From Petaurus breviceps papuanus (Eukaryota; Chordata; Mammalia; Diprotodontia; Petauridae), in assembly GCA_028583685.1 (NCBI GenBank), contig JAMXIF010001183.1, forward strand, positions 14,642,088 to 14,706,087: a DNA stretch of 64,000 nucleotides. The letters run 5' to 3'. This document shows positions 1-11,424 of the stretch, one piece after another (the stretch's first letter is position 1; each line of letters starts with the position of its first letter). The notes below the pieces were generated by a model. The model saw nothing but the letters and a program-made list of their open reading frames with translations, had not been told where the DNA came from and searched no databases. The position numbers and the translations under genes are program-made.

Positions 1-955
1 AAAATGAACAATAAATGGGGCCCAGAGTTGAATGAGAAAAAAAAAAAGATCCTGGGTCTCCTTTTCTAATTGGTTGGCTTTCCTATCATAATCTTGTTTT
101 TCTTGGATATTTTTTTTTTTAGTTTTCCCTTCATCTCTGTCATTTGATTTTTAAAGTCTTTTTAAATACGTTCTATGAATTCTTTTTGAGCAGGTGATCA
201 TTTGGCATTACTCTTTCGGGGTTTCTTTGCTTCAATATCCTCCTCTGAAAATGAACCCTGATCTTCTCTATTCCCACCTTAACTTTCTATGGTTGGATTA
301 TTTCTACTTTGCCTATGCATTTTTTTGTGGTAATGACTTGTTTTTTATAATCACCTCTAGCCTTTTGAGGGTTGGTGTCTCTTTTCCCAGATCTTTAGTT
401 CTCCTCTATAAACTGGAATCAAAGCCAAACTGCCAATCTCCTGTAAGTGCCCACAACCAGGGGCTTTCTGCCCCACTGCTTCTGCATTCACAGATTGAAC
501 AGTCTGCTGGTTCCTTCTCGCCCCTGCTGCTTGTTGCATCACAGCTGGGTCTTGTGTTCCTTATCAGCAGAGGCTCCCTCAGCCTTCCTGGACTCAAATG
601 TCCAACTCCGCTCATTGTCCCAGGGGTAGAAGTTCTGGTGGCTGGGGCCAAAGCAGCCTCTCAAAACAACTAACCCTGGGACTTGCCAGTTATTGTTAAA
701 ATGGAACCTAGCCTAAAGGTGTTTGTTTACCCTTCACAGGGACCAAACCTCATTCTGGGATTTTTCTTTCGATTTTCTCAAATTGTCCCAGGAGGATCCC
801 TGGTTATGCCCCTGTTCTTATTTATCTCCACTCACACTTTGTTTGCCCCTAAAATGCTATTTTAACTCTTTGTAGGGGAAAATCTTGAGAGCTTGGAATT
901 TTCTGACCTGCTCTGCCATCTTCCCAGAATCCTCCCCCGCCCCCTCCCCAGGCCT
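1..955 (-). mobile_element. L1 5' end (5'UTR and start of ORF1), truncated by window edge
   Basis: Read on the minus strand this begins with a G-rich leader and a GGGAAGATGGCAGAGCAGGT segment near 935-905, the usual look of a marsupial L1 5' end. It continues through a roughly 750-bp leader. From about 190 down to 1 it becomes A-rich and resembles the lysine-rich start of ORF1, with in-frame stops. The rest lies off the left edge. Open frames at 194-673 and 406-651 are incidental. The L1 assignment is from recognition of the leader and A-rich transition; the exact subfamily is not known. Confidence 0.7.
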
Positions 956-1370
956 TCACACATAAAGAAACACTGTATAGATACCATATAAACCATGGGC
1001 AAAACATCTAGGAAAAGGATACAAATACAAGAGTAATGATAAAGGGAGAATGGAACTCCCAGACCTCCAACTATATTATAAAGTAGCAATTATCAAATTC
1101 TACTGATCTGGGTTAAAAAAAATAGAGAGATACATAAATGAGACAGACTAGAAATGGAAGAAACTGTAACAATGGAAATTAAGAACAGTGTTTGATGAAG
1201 TAGAAGATGTAAAAAATTAAAAAAAATTATTTGATAAAAACTACAGGGAAAGCTTAAAAACAGTCTTGCAGAAATTAAATTTAGACCAATCCCTTATACC
1301 ATATTCCACAACTAAATTTAAATAGATATGTGACAATTTTTAAGGATCATAATATAAAAAAATTAGAAGA

Positions 1371-1451
1371 GGGGGTGGCTAGGTGGCACAATGAATAGAG
1401 CACTGGCCCTGGAGTCAGGAGGACCTGGGTTCGGATCTAGCCTCAGACACT

Positions 1452-1487
<36 letters not shown>

Positions 1488-1549
1488 CTACTAGCCATGT
1501 GACCTTGGGCAAGTCACTTAACCCCAATTGCTCTCCAAAAAGCAAAAAA
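1371..1549 (+). mobile_element. tRNA-type SINE, A-short, with CA microsatellite
   Basis: The copy starts GGGGGTGGCTAGGTGGCAC and has a box-B-like GGTTCGGATC at 1428-1437, which supports tRNA ancestry with an internal RNA polymerase III promoter. A (CA)n run at 1454-1486 sits in its middle. It ends GACCTTGGGCAAGTCACTTA, then CCAAAAAGC and an A tail. Direct repeats of about AAAATTAGAAGA flank it (around 1358-1370 and 1551-1563), so it was inserted by L1-type target priming. Confidence 0.9.
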
Positions 1550-1933
1550 AAAAATTAGAAGAGAAACACATAATATACCTCCCATAGCTATGAGTAGGAG
1601 ATGTATCCTTAACCAAAAAAGAGATAGAGATAGATACAAAATATAAAGCAAATAACTTTGATTCCATGAATCTAAAAAGCTTCTGCTGAGACTAAATTAA
1701 TGCATTTAATTTAAGATGAGGATACTAATATACTTTTGGTGGAGCCATGAAATGATATAATCCTTTTGGAAAGCACTTTGGAATTCTGCAAGCAAAGTGA
1801 ATAAAATATCTCTGCTACTTGTTCTAGAGACTCTTTTACTGGACTTCAACTCCAAAGAAGTCATTGATAAGAAAGTCCCCATATACACCAAAATATTTAT
1901 AGTTGTACATTTCTGTGGTAGAAAACAATTGGA

Positions 1934-2086
1934 GGGGTGGCCAGGTGGCTCAGAGAGTAAGAGCACTGGCTCCAGTGTCGGGATGACCTGGATCAAATCT
2001 GGGCTCAGATACTCAGCCCCACACCCAGAAATAACTGGCCGTGTAACCTTGAGCAAGTTACTTAACCCCAATTGCTTAAAAAAAAA
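1934..2086 (+). mobile_element. tRNA-type SINE, type B
   Basis: This is a second SINE type, beginning GGGGTGGCCAGGTGGCTCAG and ending CTTGAGCAAGTTACTTAACC, an ATTGCTT block and an A run. A perfect 14-bp target duplication AGAAAACAATTGGA lies at 1920-1933 and 2087-2100. The same type occurs twice at 12635-12937. The clean duplication and low divergence between the copies suggest this type was active more recently than type A. Confidence 0.9.
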
Positions 2087-2569
2087 AGAAAACAATTGGA
2101 AACAGAATAGATGCTTAATATCTATGGAATAGATTAACCAACTACGGTATGTGAAAAGAATGGAATAATACTGTACTATTAAAAACTGATTTATGCCATG
2201 AATGCAGAGAATGAAGGAAGCATCTATGTGAACTGATGTAAATGAAGTTAGCAGTCCAAAAAAAAAAACCCATTATACCCAATGACAACAATTTAAATGG
2301 AGAGAACACTAAAAAAAATCAATAGCTAGTATAACGAAATTATAAACATCAAAGATGACTTGAAAGAGGAGCTATGAGAGGACACAACCAACTCACCCCT
2401 TTACTACGGGTTAGAGATCTATAGATGCTGCACATTGTACATGTTTTTAAGCCTTTTTAGTATGTTTATCAATTGCTCTTACTCTTTTAAACTTTAAACT
2501 TAAAAAAATACTATTTGCCATTTGGGATGATACTCTGAAAAGGTGAAGGAGGGATATGCTGCAGGAAAG

Positions 2570-2818
2570 TTATTGATCAGTTGTTCAGTCATGTAAGACC
2601 GTGATCCTATGGAACACAGCAAGGCATTACTGGCTATGGGGTTTTCTTGACAGACACTAGCGGAGTTTTTCAATTCCTTCTCTAGTGTTTTAAGGCAGAT
2701 AGAGATTAAGTGACTTGGCCAAGATCACACGGTTATTAAATATCTGAGGCTAAATTTTAATTTGGGTCTTCCAGACTCCAGGCCCAGCACTCTATTCACT
2801 GAGCAACTTAGCTGCCAA
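2570..2818 (-). mobile_element. tRNA-type SINE, A-long, old
   Basis: On the plus strand it reads from a degraded GGTTTTCTTGGCAAAGA tail block (here GGGGTTTTCTTGACAGAC), through an AAGTGACTTGGCCAAGATCACAC block, to AGCAACTTAGCTGCC at the right end, which is the SINE head in reverse. The extra 3' tail distinguishes A-long from A-short. It is diverged and has no convincing target duplication. Confidence 0.75.
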
Positions 2819-2819
2819 A

Positions 2820-3360
2820 AGACATCAATAAAAATTTAATTTAATTCAAAGATAAGACAGCAATTACTACTAACATTGATTTCTTCTCAGGAGGATAAAA
2901 GAAGGTGAAGTTGTTTTCTACCACAATAATCACGTATTTTCAAACAACTATGCATCTGTGATTACAGCGGTTAAGAGTAAGCAGGTCAAGGGTGTAAATA
3001 AGGGTTCATGAAACTCCTTTCTTCTAAGGGGATATGCTCATAAATTCATCAGCCAATTTCTGTTGACATGTTCCCCCTTTTACCTCTGCAGGAATGGTTC
3101 AATTTGACCTGAGTGAATCAGTAGAATTTGGATAATGGAGAAGAGAAATTACATCCTAGGTCACAGGCACAGGATGAATTTAAGGGGGAAAAATCTCTTA
3201 AATATTAGTTTCATGAGAAAAAGAATTCACTACACTGCTATAGATATTGACCCTAAAATAAAATGAAAAATCTCATATAAATTGAAATTAAAACTTCATA
3301 ATTAAAATTTATAAAGTCATTATTTTTAGGGGTAATATTGTATACCTTCCAAACTCCTAA
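2820..3360. other. unassigned AT-rich stretch
   Basis: I see no coding region, repeat family or structural signal that I can support here. There are short A-rich runs and frequent stops in all frames. Confidence 0.5.
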
Positions 3361-3364
3361 TACC

Positions 3365-4235
<871 letters not shown>

Positions 4236-4790
4236 AAGGATAGCTGCAATTTCTCCAAATAGAGTAAATTAAAACTGAAATAGGGAAATATGAATCATAC
4301 AGATCTTCCTCAGGAATTTGCTGTTATTGTCATTGTTAAAATTAAACAATTTTATGTTACAAGAGTTTTAAAGAATGCCCTGATCACCCAATGTGGAGGC
4401 ACCTCCTTCTGGGAGAAGATATCCAGCATTACCCAAACATGTGGGCAAGTGTAGCCTCTTTTGTTTTGTCATGTAGCCAGAACAAGTTGCATCTTTAAAA
4501 AAAAAATATTCATTTCCAAGTGCCTCCAAGGAATGAAGAAATCAGTTCGTCCACATTGCAGGAACCATGAACTCACTGAGTTGGGGAGAAAGGCTACTAT
4601 CATATTTTCTCTCCCTTTCCCCTGCAATCCCAATAATCAGTCTGGGGGTTGTGTTTTTGCTTTGTTTCTGGCATCATTTTTGGTTCTAGGTGGAGGTGGT
4701 GCAGTCTTCACTGGACCTGGGTAGTTGGAGTTATGACTACTTTGTTTTAAGTCAAAATTTTATGAAGACTTTTGAGAACCTTGCATGTTG
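4236..4790. other. unassigned stretch
   Basis: No repeat family was recognised. The open frame at 4461-4724 (87 residues) has no recognisable motif and lies in C/T-rich sequence; I regard it as chance. Confidence 0.4.
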
Positions 4791-4794
4791 ACCT

Positions 4795-4970
4795 AAAAAG
4801 GGTTTTGAAAAGTCATGTAGTTTATCTCTCTAATTTTATAGACAAGAAATCTGAGACTCAAATTAGGGACATGGTTTGCTCCAAGTTACATATCTAGTAG
4901 CACAACTTGGATATTAATCCAATTTTCTGATTGTGAGCCATTTTCCTATCTTCTCACTGAAACAATGCAG
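4795..4970 (-). mobile_element. MIR-like (CORE-type) SINE relic
   Basis: Plus-strand text has the reversed MIR-like order: TTTTATAGACAAGAAATCTGAGACTCAAA, then a degraded TTGCCCAAGGTCACA block, then the reversed head. It is strongly diverged, so only the order of blocks supports the call. Confidence 0.5.
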
Positions 4971-5690
4971 ACCACCATTTGTCAAAAGTCAAATATTTCA
5001 AGGAAAGACAAAGCAGCTGGTGCAGATAAAAGCAATTGTTTTTGAATTACAAAGCTGGGCATTCTCTCCAGCCTCTCGACCTGGTTCCTAAATTCCCTGT
5101 GGCATAATTCTGCCTGCTCTGCTTTCTACAAAGAAACTTCTTGAGGACTCACCTGATACAGAAACAACACTTACCATAAGGTTGAAACTTTAAGGGATGA
5201 CTTTGAACCTTCTAATCAACTAATTTGCTCCAGGACTCCTTCCACAGTGAAACTCTAACTGTGTTCTTTCCTCTTTTTCCCACCTCCTTTTACTTTTGCC
5301 ATCCTAGAACCCCTCTGCTCAACCTTAGCTCCCTCATTTATTCACTACCATCTAGTCAACCCTAATGGCTTATCCCCCAAAGTCTCAATCCTGTGTTCTC
5401 TTTGGAATTCCTTCTCTATTATTGGCAATCTACTTTTTTTCTAAAAACTTTTCCTTTCACTCTCTTTCTATTTTGGCATTCATGACTCTCTCCTGACAAC
5501 ACTGTATCCCTGGACCCCTTTCCAGTGCCAATCGTACTTGATCTCACAACCCTTAATTCACTGATCATAGAAAGTCAGAGTGTCCCTTGCTCCACATTGC
5601 CGCTTATGGGCACCCCCTCTGCTGAGGTATACTGAGGTATACACCCCCAGCAGTATACTCTGTTGATCTGAGGTTCATAATATATAAATT
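4971..5690. other. unassigned; possible LINE relic at 5180-5560
   Basis: The C/T-rich segment 5180-5560 resembles the plus-strand coding text of L2/CR1-type LINEs elsewhere in the window, but I cannot match specific blocks. A short duplication of TGAGGTATAC occurs near 5624-5643, just left of the old L1 5' end. Confidence 0.3.
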
Positions 5691-7718
5691 TATTGAGGGC
5701 ATATCCAAGATAGTGTAGAGAAGCCAGGAAGTTGCCTGAGCTCTACCCAGTTTCCCTCAGAAAAACAATAATCAAATCTTTAAATGGATTCTGGAGGAAT
5801 AGAACATGCAAAAAGACTGAGTGAAACTATTTTCCAGTTTAAGATAACTTTGAAGGACTTCAGGAAAGGTCTGTCTTGCTTGGATAAAAGGGGAGGGCAA
5901 CCCAGGGCAGATACTATCTTGCCAAGCTTGCAGGAGGCTCTTAGCTACCCACAGATCCGCAAGTGAGACCCCCTAGGCCCTAGCTCAGCAGGCCAGTGGT
6001 ATAACAGGGCAGCTGTGAGGCCTCCAGTCCCTTTGCAGAAATCAAACTGCCAGCCCTAGTACCCCAGCACAACAGGTTCAACTAGGCCAGGCCACCCCCA
6101 ACACAGTAGGCAAGCCACAAGCCCCCACTGTACCCCTTGCCTCCAACAAAAGATTCTTGGAATACCGCCACCTGTTCTCTAGAGCAGAAATCAACTCAAC
6201 AAAACACACTTTTAAATGAGGAAAAAAAGATAGAAAAGAGCCCTGAGCATAGAAATCTACTATGGTGACAGGGAAGATCAAAGCACAAACTTACAAGAGG
6301 ACAACAAAGTAGAATGTAAACATACAAAGCCTCAAAGGGGAATATGAATTGGTCTCAAGTCTAAAAAGCCATCTTGGATGAGCTCAAAAAAAGATTTTAA
6401 AAATCAATTAAGAAAGGTAGACGAAAAATTGGAAAAAGAAATGAAAGTTGGAAAAATTTAGAAAAGGAAAAATAAACATTGACTGAACAAAACAATTCCT
6501 TAAAGAATACAAATGGTCAATGGAAGAAAAAATCCACTGAAGAAAATAACTCCTTAAACAGTAGAATTGGGCAAATGGAAAAGGAGGTACAAAAGCTAAT
6601 GAAGAAAATAATTTCTTAAAAATTATAATTGGACAAGTGGAAGCTGATTAATATGAGATATCAAGAATCAGTAAAAACCAAAAGAATGAAAAAAAATAGA
6701 AGAAAATGTAAAATATCTCATTGGAAAAGTGACTGACCTGGAAAATAGATCCAGGAGAGGTAATTTAAAAATTATTGAACTACTTGATTAAAAAAAAGAA
6801 AAAAGACTCTGGGCAGTATCTTTCAAGAAATTATCAAAGAAAACTGCCAGGAGGTCCTAGAACCAGAGGGTAAAATAGGCATTGAAAGAATCCACTGATC
6901 ATAGAAACAATCCATAACCTTATCAAAGAGAATGACAATAATGAGACAAAATACCAAAGTTTATGGGATGCAGCCAAAATAGTTTTTAGGGGAAATTTTA
7001 TCTCTCTAAATGCTCACATGAATAAAATAGAGAAAGAGGAGATCAAAGAATTGGACATACAACTTAAAGCTAGGGAAAACAAAACAAATTTAGAATCCCC
7101 AATTAAATACTAAATTAGAAACTATAAAAATAGGAGAGATTAATAAAATTGAAATTGAGAAAAGTATTGAACTAATAAAAAAAAACTAAGAGCTGGTTTT
7201 ATGAAAAAAAAAAATTGGCAAACCTTTGGTCAATTTGATTTAAAAAGAAAGGAAGAAGAAAACCAAATTTGTACCAGTATCAAAAATGCAAAGGGTCAAT
7301 TCACCACCAATGAAGAGAAAATTAAAACAATAATTAGGAGCAATTTTCTCCAAACTGAATGCCAATATATCTGACAATCTAATCGAAATGGATGAATATT
7401 TATAAAAAATATAAATTGCCCAGATTAACAGAAGAGAAAATGACATACTTAACCCCCTTTCAGTAAAAGAAATTGAACAACTTATTAATGAACTCCCTAA
7501 AAAAGAAACTCCAGGGTTAGATGGATTAAAAGTAACTTCTACTCAACATTTAGAAGGAACAATTAATTCCAATACTTTATGAACTATTTGGAAAAACAGG
7601 TGAAGTCATTCTAAATTTCTTTTGTGACACAAATATGGTACTGATACCTAAACTATGAAGTGCTAAAAAACAGAGAAGACAAATTATCAGCCAGTTCCTC
7701 TAAAGAATATTGATGCAA
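5690..7718 (+). mobile_element. old L1, left part: 5'UTR, ORF1 relic, internal deletion, ORF2 start
   Basis: The 5'UTR begins near 5695 (CATATCCAAGATAGTGTAGA) and runs to about 6180. The ORF1 relic follows, with the CTGACCTGGAAAATAGATCC block at about 6735 and AGAATCCACTGATC at about 6887. At about 6900 the text jumps straight to mid-ORF2 (TCAAAGAGAATGACAATAATG), skipping what in the younger L1 spans about 8770-10270. So roughly 1.5 kb, the end of ORF1 and the endonuclease, is deleted. Many stops are present. The younger L1 interrupts it at 7718/7719 and it resumes at 14621. Confidence 0.85.
7702..7718 (+). repeat. left target-site duplication of the younger L1
   Basis: AAAGAATATTGATGCAA here is repeated exactly at 14604-14620. 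It is part of the old L1 ORF2, so it both defines the ends of the younger insertion and dates it as later than the old L1. Confidence 0.95.
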
Positions 7719-8146
7719 GGTGCGGGAAGGCGTGGCGGCGGCAGCGCGCCGGGTGCAGGCCGGGAAGGCGTGTCGCGGCTGGCAGACGCAGGCCTGGAAG
7801 GGGCCTGATCAACTCGGAGGTCAAGTCTTCCCACCAACCACAAGATCCACTCCCAGGCCTATCACCAAAGGGCCAGGACTGGAAAGAGCAAGGTAAGAAG
7901 CAAATACAGGGGCCCCTATACTGGACAGCAAACACTCCTGGGGCTACCACTTCATAGCCCAGAAATCTTTTTTTAAAAAAAATCCCCTTTCAGGACCTCC
8001 AAAGATGAGGATGACAGAGTGAACCCCACTTGCTCCAAACCCCCCCTCTGACCCTGAAAATATAGTAACTATTGTCCAGGGCAAAACCCTCTACAGTAAA
8101 GGCTTGGGATCCTAGAGGAAGGGCGTGGTTAGGACCCTGCCTCAAA
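7719..8146 (+). promoter_or_regulatory. L1 5'UTR with CpG-rich start and intron-like segment
   Basis: The first 80 bp hold about a dozen CpG dinucleotides in a window that is otherwise CpG-poor. A GGGAAGGCGTG block occurs twice (about 7724 and 7763), suggesting two imperfect promoter monomers. A strong splice-donor match AAGGTAAGAAG lies at 7890-7900 and a CCCCTTTCAGG acceptor-like match at 7984-7994, about 100 bp apart. L1 5'UTRs usually act as internal RNA polymerase II promoters; activity here is inferred only. ORF1 starts at the ATG at 8147. Confidence 0.6.
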
Positions 8147-9139
8147 ATGGGTAGAAAGCAGACTACAAAGACAAAGACTCTAGAGTCCTACTATCCACAG
8201 AGGGAGGAACCAACCTCAGAGGGAGACAATGTGGACTCCACACCCACAGCTGAAACTTCAACAGGGAATGGATCCCAAGCATAGAAGGCTCTCCTGGATG
8301 AGATCAAAAGGAACTTTGAAAGCAAAATGAGAGAGATAGAAGACAAAATGAATAATTCTCTCAAAATGAAAATAGCAGAATTTGAAAAACTTTATAATGA
8401 GGAAAACATCTCTCTAAAAAGAAAAGTGTATGATATGGAAAAGGAACTTCAAAAATTAACAAAGGAAAATGATTTGCTAAAAACCAGAATCAACCAAATT
8501 GAAACAAATAACTCTATGAGGAACCAAGAATTAGCCAAGCAAAACAACAAAAATGAAAAATTAGAAAAAGAGGTAAAATACCTCAAAGAAAAGATAACTG
8601 ACCTGGAAAACAGATCCAGGAGAGATAATCTGAGAATCATAGGCCTACCAGAAAATCATGATGAAAAAATGAGCCTGGACAACATTCTCCAAGAGCTCGT
8701 TAAGGAAAACTGCCCTGAGATACTAGAACCTGAGGGGAAAATAGAAATTGACAGAATCCACTGGACACCTGCTGTAAGAGATCCCAAACTGAAAAATCCT
8801 CGAAATGTTGTGGCCAAGCTCCAGAACTACCAGATAAAAGAGAAAATACTTCAAGCGGCCAGAAAGAAACAATTCAAATATCGAGGGTCCACAGTGAGGA
8901 TTGCACAGGATTTGTCAGCCTCCACACTGAAAGATCGGAGGCAGTGGAATACAATTTTCAGGAAGGCAAAACAGCTCGGATTACAACCAAGGATCACATA
9001 CCCAGCGAGACTGAGCATATTCTTCCAGGCAAAGAGATGGTCATTCAATGATATACCAGAGTTCCAGACCTTCTTGATAAAAAAGCCAGAACTCAATGGA
9101 AAATTCAACCTCCAATTACGAGAAGCAACAGTGACTTAG
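8147..9139 (+). pseudogene. L1 ORF1 protein (RNA-binding chaperone), one in-frame stop
   Basis: ORF1p coats L1 RNA as trimers and is needed for retrotransposition. The start chosen is ATG at 8147 (MGRKQTTKTKTLESYY), a lysine-rich opening like other L1 ORF1 proteins. A TAG at 8282-8284 ends it after 45 residues; the same frame resumes and is open to 9139, so the full span would be 330 codons plus stop. Residues about 60-145 form a charged coiled coil (KRKVYDMEKELQKLTKEND). The RRM begins around RSRRDNLRIIGLPEN, and the C-terminal domain carries ARKKQFKYRGSTVRI, DLSASTLKDRRQW and RITYPARLSIFF, all hallmarks of L1 ORF1p. One nonsense codon is the only break seen; the C-terminal 270-residue piece could start at 8327. 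Identity is secure from motif order. Confidence 0.93.
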
Positions 9140-9447
9140 AAAGGTAAACAAGGAGAACACATATCATTTTAGAGGGAAAGAGGGGAGGGAGAGGAGCTTT
9201 GCATGAGATCTGTTCCTGTCATTCTTGATGCGAAGAAAAAATAGCATACCTCATTAAGTATAACAATATCCTACAGGTAGTAGGAGGGGGAAAGGGTTAC
9301 AAAAAGGGGGTGGGAGTGGTTTGTAGGGAGGGAAGTAGTAAGAGGAAAAGGGGAGGAAAAGGGAGGGGGGGCCAAAAGGGAACACTGAAGGAGGTGGTTG
9401 TCAAAAGGAAAACTATTAAGGGGGGGAAGGGAGAAGGGAGGGAAAAT
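9140..9447 (+). other. L1 inter-ORF spacer, purine-rich with G runs
   Basis: The spacer between ORF1 and ORF2 is almost entirely purine from about 9280 to 9440, with many G3-G7 runs separated by A-rich loops (for example 9300-9380). It has clear potential to form G-quadruplexes on the plus strand. The pyrimidine-rich complement yields open frames at 9271-9573 (minus) that I consider artefacts. Confidence 0.7.
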
Positions 9448-10829
9448 ATGAACATTAACAGGGGCAGGAATAGGATGAGGGGAAAGAAACAGATAACAAT
9501 CATAACTGTAAATGTGAATGGAATGAACTCTCCTATAAAACGGAGACGGATAGCAGAATGGATTAGAAATCATAATCCTACAATATGCTGTTTACAAGAA
9601 ACACATCTGAAACAGAGGGATACACACAAGGTAAAGGTAAAAGGTTGGAGTAAAATATATCATGCCTCAGCTAAAGTAAAAAAGCAGGGGTAGCAATCCT
9701 TATCTCAGATAAAGCAAATGCAAAAATTGACCTAATTAAAAGAGATAAGGAAGGAAACTATATCCTGTTAATAGGCACCATCGAGAATGAAGCAATGTCA
9801 CTACTTAACATATATGCACCAAGTGGGGTAGCATCCAAATTCCTAGAGGTGAATGTAAAGGAATTAGAGGAAGAAATAGATAGCAAAACTATACTAGTGG
9901 GAGACCTTAATCTCCCCCTATCTGAACTTGATAAATCCAAACTCAAAATAAACAAGAAAGAAGTTAAGGAGGTGAACAGGATTTTAGAGAGGATAGGTAT
10001 GATGGATCTCTGGAGAAAACTGAATGGGGATAAAAAGGAATATACTTTCTTCTCAGCGGTTCATGGCACATACTCAAAAATTGACCATGTTCTAGGGCAT
10101 AAAAACCTCACAATTCTATGCAGTAAGGCAGAAATATTAAACGCATCATTCTCAGATCATGATGCAATAAAAATTATATGCAATAAAGGGCCAAGGAAAG
10201 ACAGACTTAAAACTAACTGGAAATTAAACAATATAATCCTAAAGAATGAGTGGGTCAAACAAGAAATTATAGAAACAATCAGTAATTTCATTCAAGAGAA
10301 TGATAATAATGAGACAACATACCAAAATCTGTGGGATGCATTAAAGGTAGTTCTTAGGGGAAGTTTTATATCCCTGAGTGCATACGTGATTAAATTTGAA
10401 AAAAAGGGAGCTCAACGAATTGGGCATGCAATTAAAAAACCTAGAAAAAGAACAAATTCAAAATCCCCAATTAAATACTAAACTAGAAATATTGAAGACC
10501 AAAGGAGAGATTAATAAAATCGAAATTAAGAAAACTATTGAACTAATAAATAAAACTAAGAGCTGGTTTTATGAAAAAACCAACAAAATTGATAGACCCT
10601 TAGTCAATATGATAAAAAAAAGAAAGAAGAAAACCAAATTATGAGTATCAAAAATGAAAAGGGTGAATCTACCTCCAATGAAGAGGAAATCAAAACAATA
10701 ATTAGGAATTATTTTTCCCAATTGTATGCACATAAATTTGACAATCTTAGGGAAATGGATGAATATTTAGAAACATACAACTTGCCCAGATTAACTGAAG
10801 AGGAAGTAAAGTACTTAAATAATCCCATC

Positions 10830-11424
10830 TGTAGCAGCAAGCACCCCAAGCGTCCTCAGGGTTTGCAGCTACCACAGGTTCTTGGATCTGCTTTGTTAAA
10901 GGAAAGCAACTCAAAATGGGTTAACAAGCTTACTTTAATCAGTCAGACCATATATCGTTTACCTTGTTCAGGGCAAAAAGGTCAGCACCCTGAACCTCAA
11001 AATATACAGGCATAATTATCAAGACAGAAACATCAAGTAGACAGATTTCCAAACTGTCCAACCATTACATCCATACCCAGTCAACATCTGGGTTTCCACA
11101 TTCTGGGTTTTTCAAAGCCGGGGGACTCTCAACAACGGCTTCCCAGAATTCAGATCAAATCACAGAACACTTCTCAAAGTGAGTCCCAAAACAAAGCTAC
11201 ACATCAGGGCTTATATAGCCTTCTCCTGGCTCAGAGAATGTAACAACCTTATTAACCCACTGGCCAATCAAAAAGTATCTACTGAAAAACAAGCCTCCCT
11301 CCCCAGGCTTCTGGTGCACTTTAGCCTAGGGGCAGGGAAGATCTTTAAAATTTACATTCCCATTACANNNNNNNNNNTTAGCCTAGGGGCAGGGAAGATC
11401 TTTAAAATTTACATTCCCATTACA
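10830..11424 (-). mobile_element. solo LTR of an endogenous retrovirus-like element, in L1 ORF2
   Basis: This has TG...CA termini and an exact 5-bp target duplication CCATC (10825-10829, 11425-11429). In minus orientation it starts TGTAATGGGAATG and ends GCTGCTACA. It has a TATA-box match TATATAA (11211-11217) and an ATTAAA polyadenylation signal (10934-10939) in the expected order, so it reads as a whole solo LTR of about 540 bp, with no internal retroviral region. A 10-N gap with duplicated flanks lies near its 5' end. It shares its end sequences with the LTR at 16778-17413. It postdates the younger L1, so it is probably the youngest of the three LTRs here. The family is not named. Confidence 0.85.
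11321..11424. other. 10-N assembly gap flanked by identical 47-bp copies
   Basis: Ns fill 11368-11377. The 47 bp before the gap (11321-11367) are identical to the 47 bp after it (11378-11424). An unclosed overlap between two contigs is the simplest explanation, with a real length of one copy and no gap. Confidence 0.9.

Larger units (their letters stand above)
1000..2510 (+). mobile_element. L1 3' part (ORF2 end and 3'UTR), decayed, with two SINE insertions
   Basis: This aligns by eye with the ORF2 tail of the intact-length L1 at 12951-14603. The ACTATAAAGCAGC-like block is at about 1070, the CAGAAATTAAATTTAGACCA block at 1270, and the TTTTGGTGGAGCCATGA block at 1735 (the TTGTTGGTGGAGTTGTGA zinc-knuckle coding segment elsewhere). 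It has internal deletions and many stops. SINEs at 1371-1549 and 1934-2086 interrupt it, each with its own target duplication, so they are younger. It meets the minus-strand L1 5' end at about 955-1000. Confidence 0.75.

Noticed and set aside
1371-1549. tRNA gene suggested by a box-B-like GGTTCGGATC
   Set aside because: It belongs to a tRNA-derived SINE. The cloverleaf is not intact and the copy has a SINE body, A tail and target duplication.
7719-7990. Host gene promoter and first exon suggested by the CpG cluster and splice donor
   Set aside because: The block lies exactly inside the L1 target duplication and leads into ORF1, so it is part of the L1 copy, even if its ultimate origin was a host exon.
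9271-9573. 100-residue proline-rich minus-strand frame
   Set aside because: It is the complement of the purine-rich L1 spacer and ORF2 start, with no independent support.
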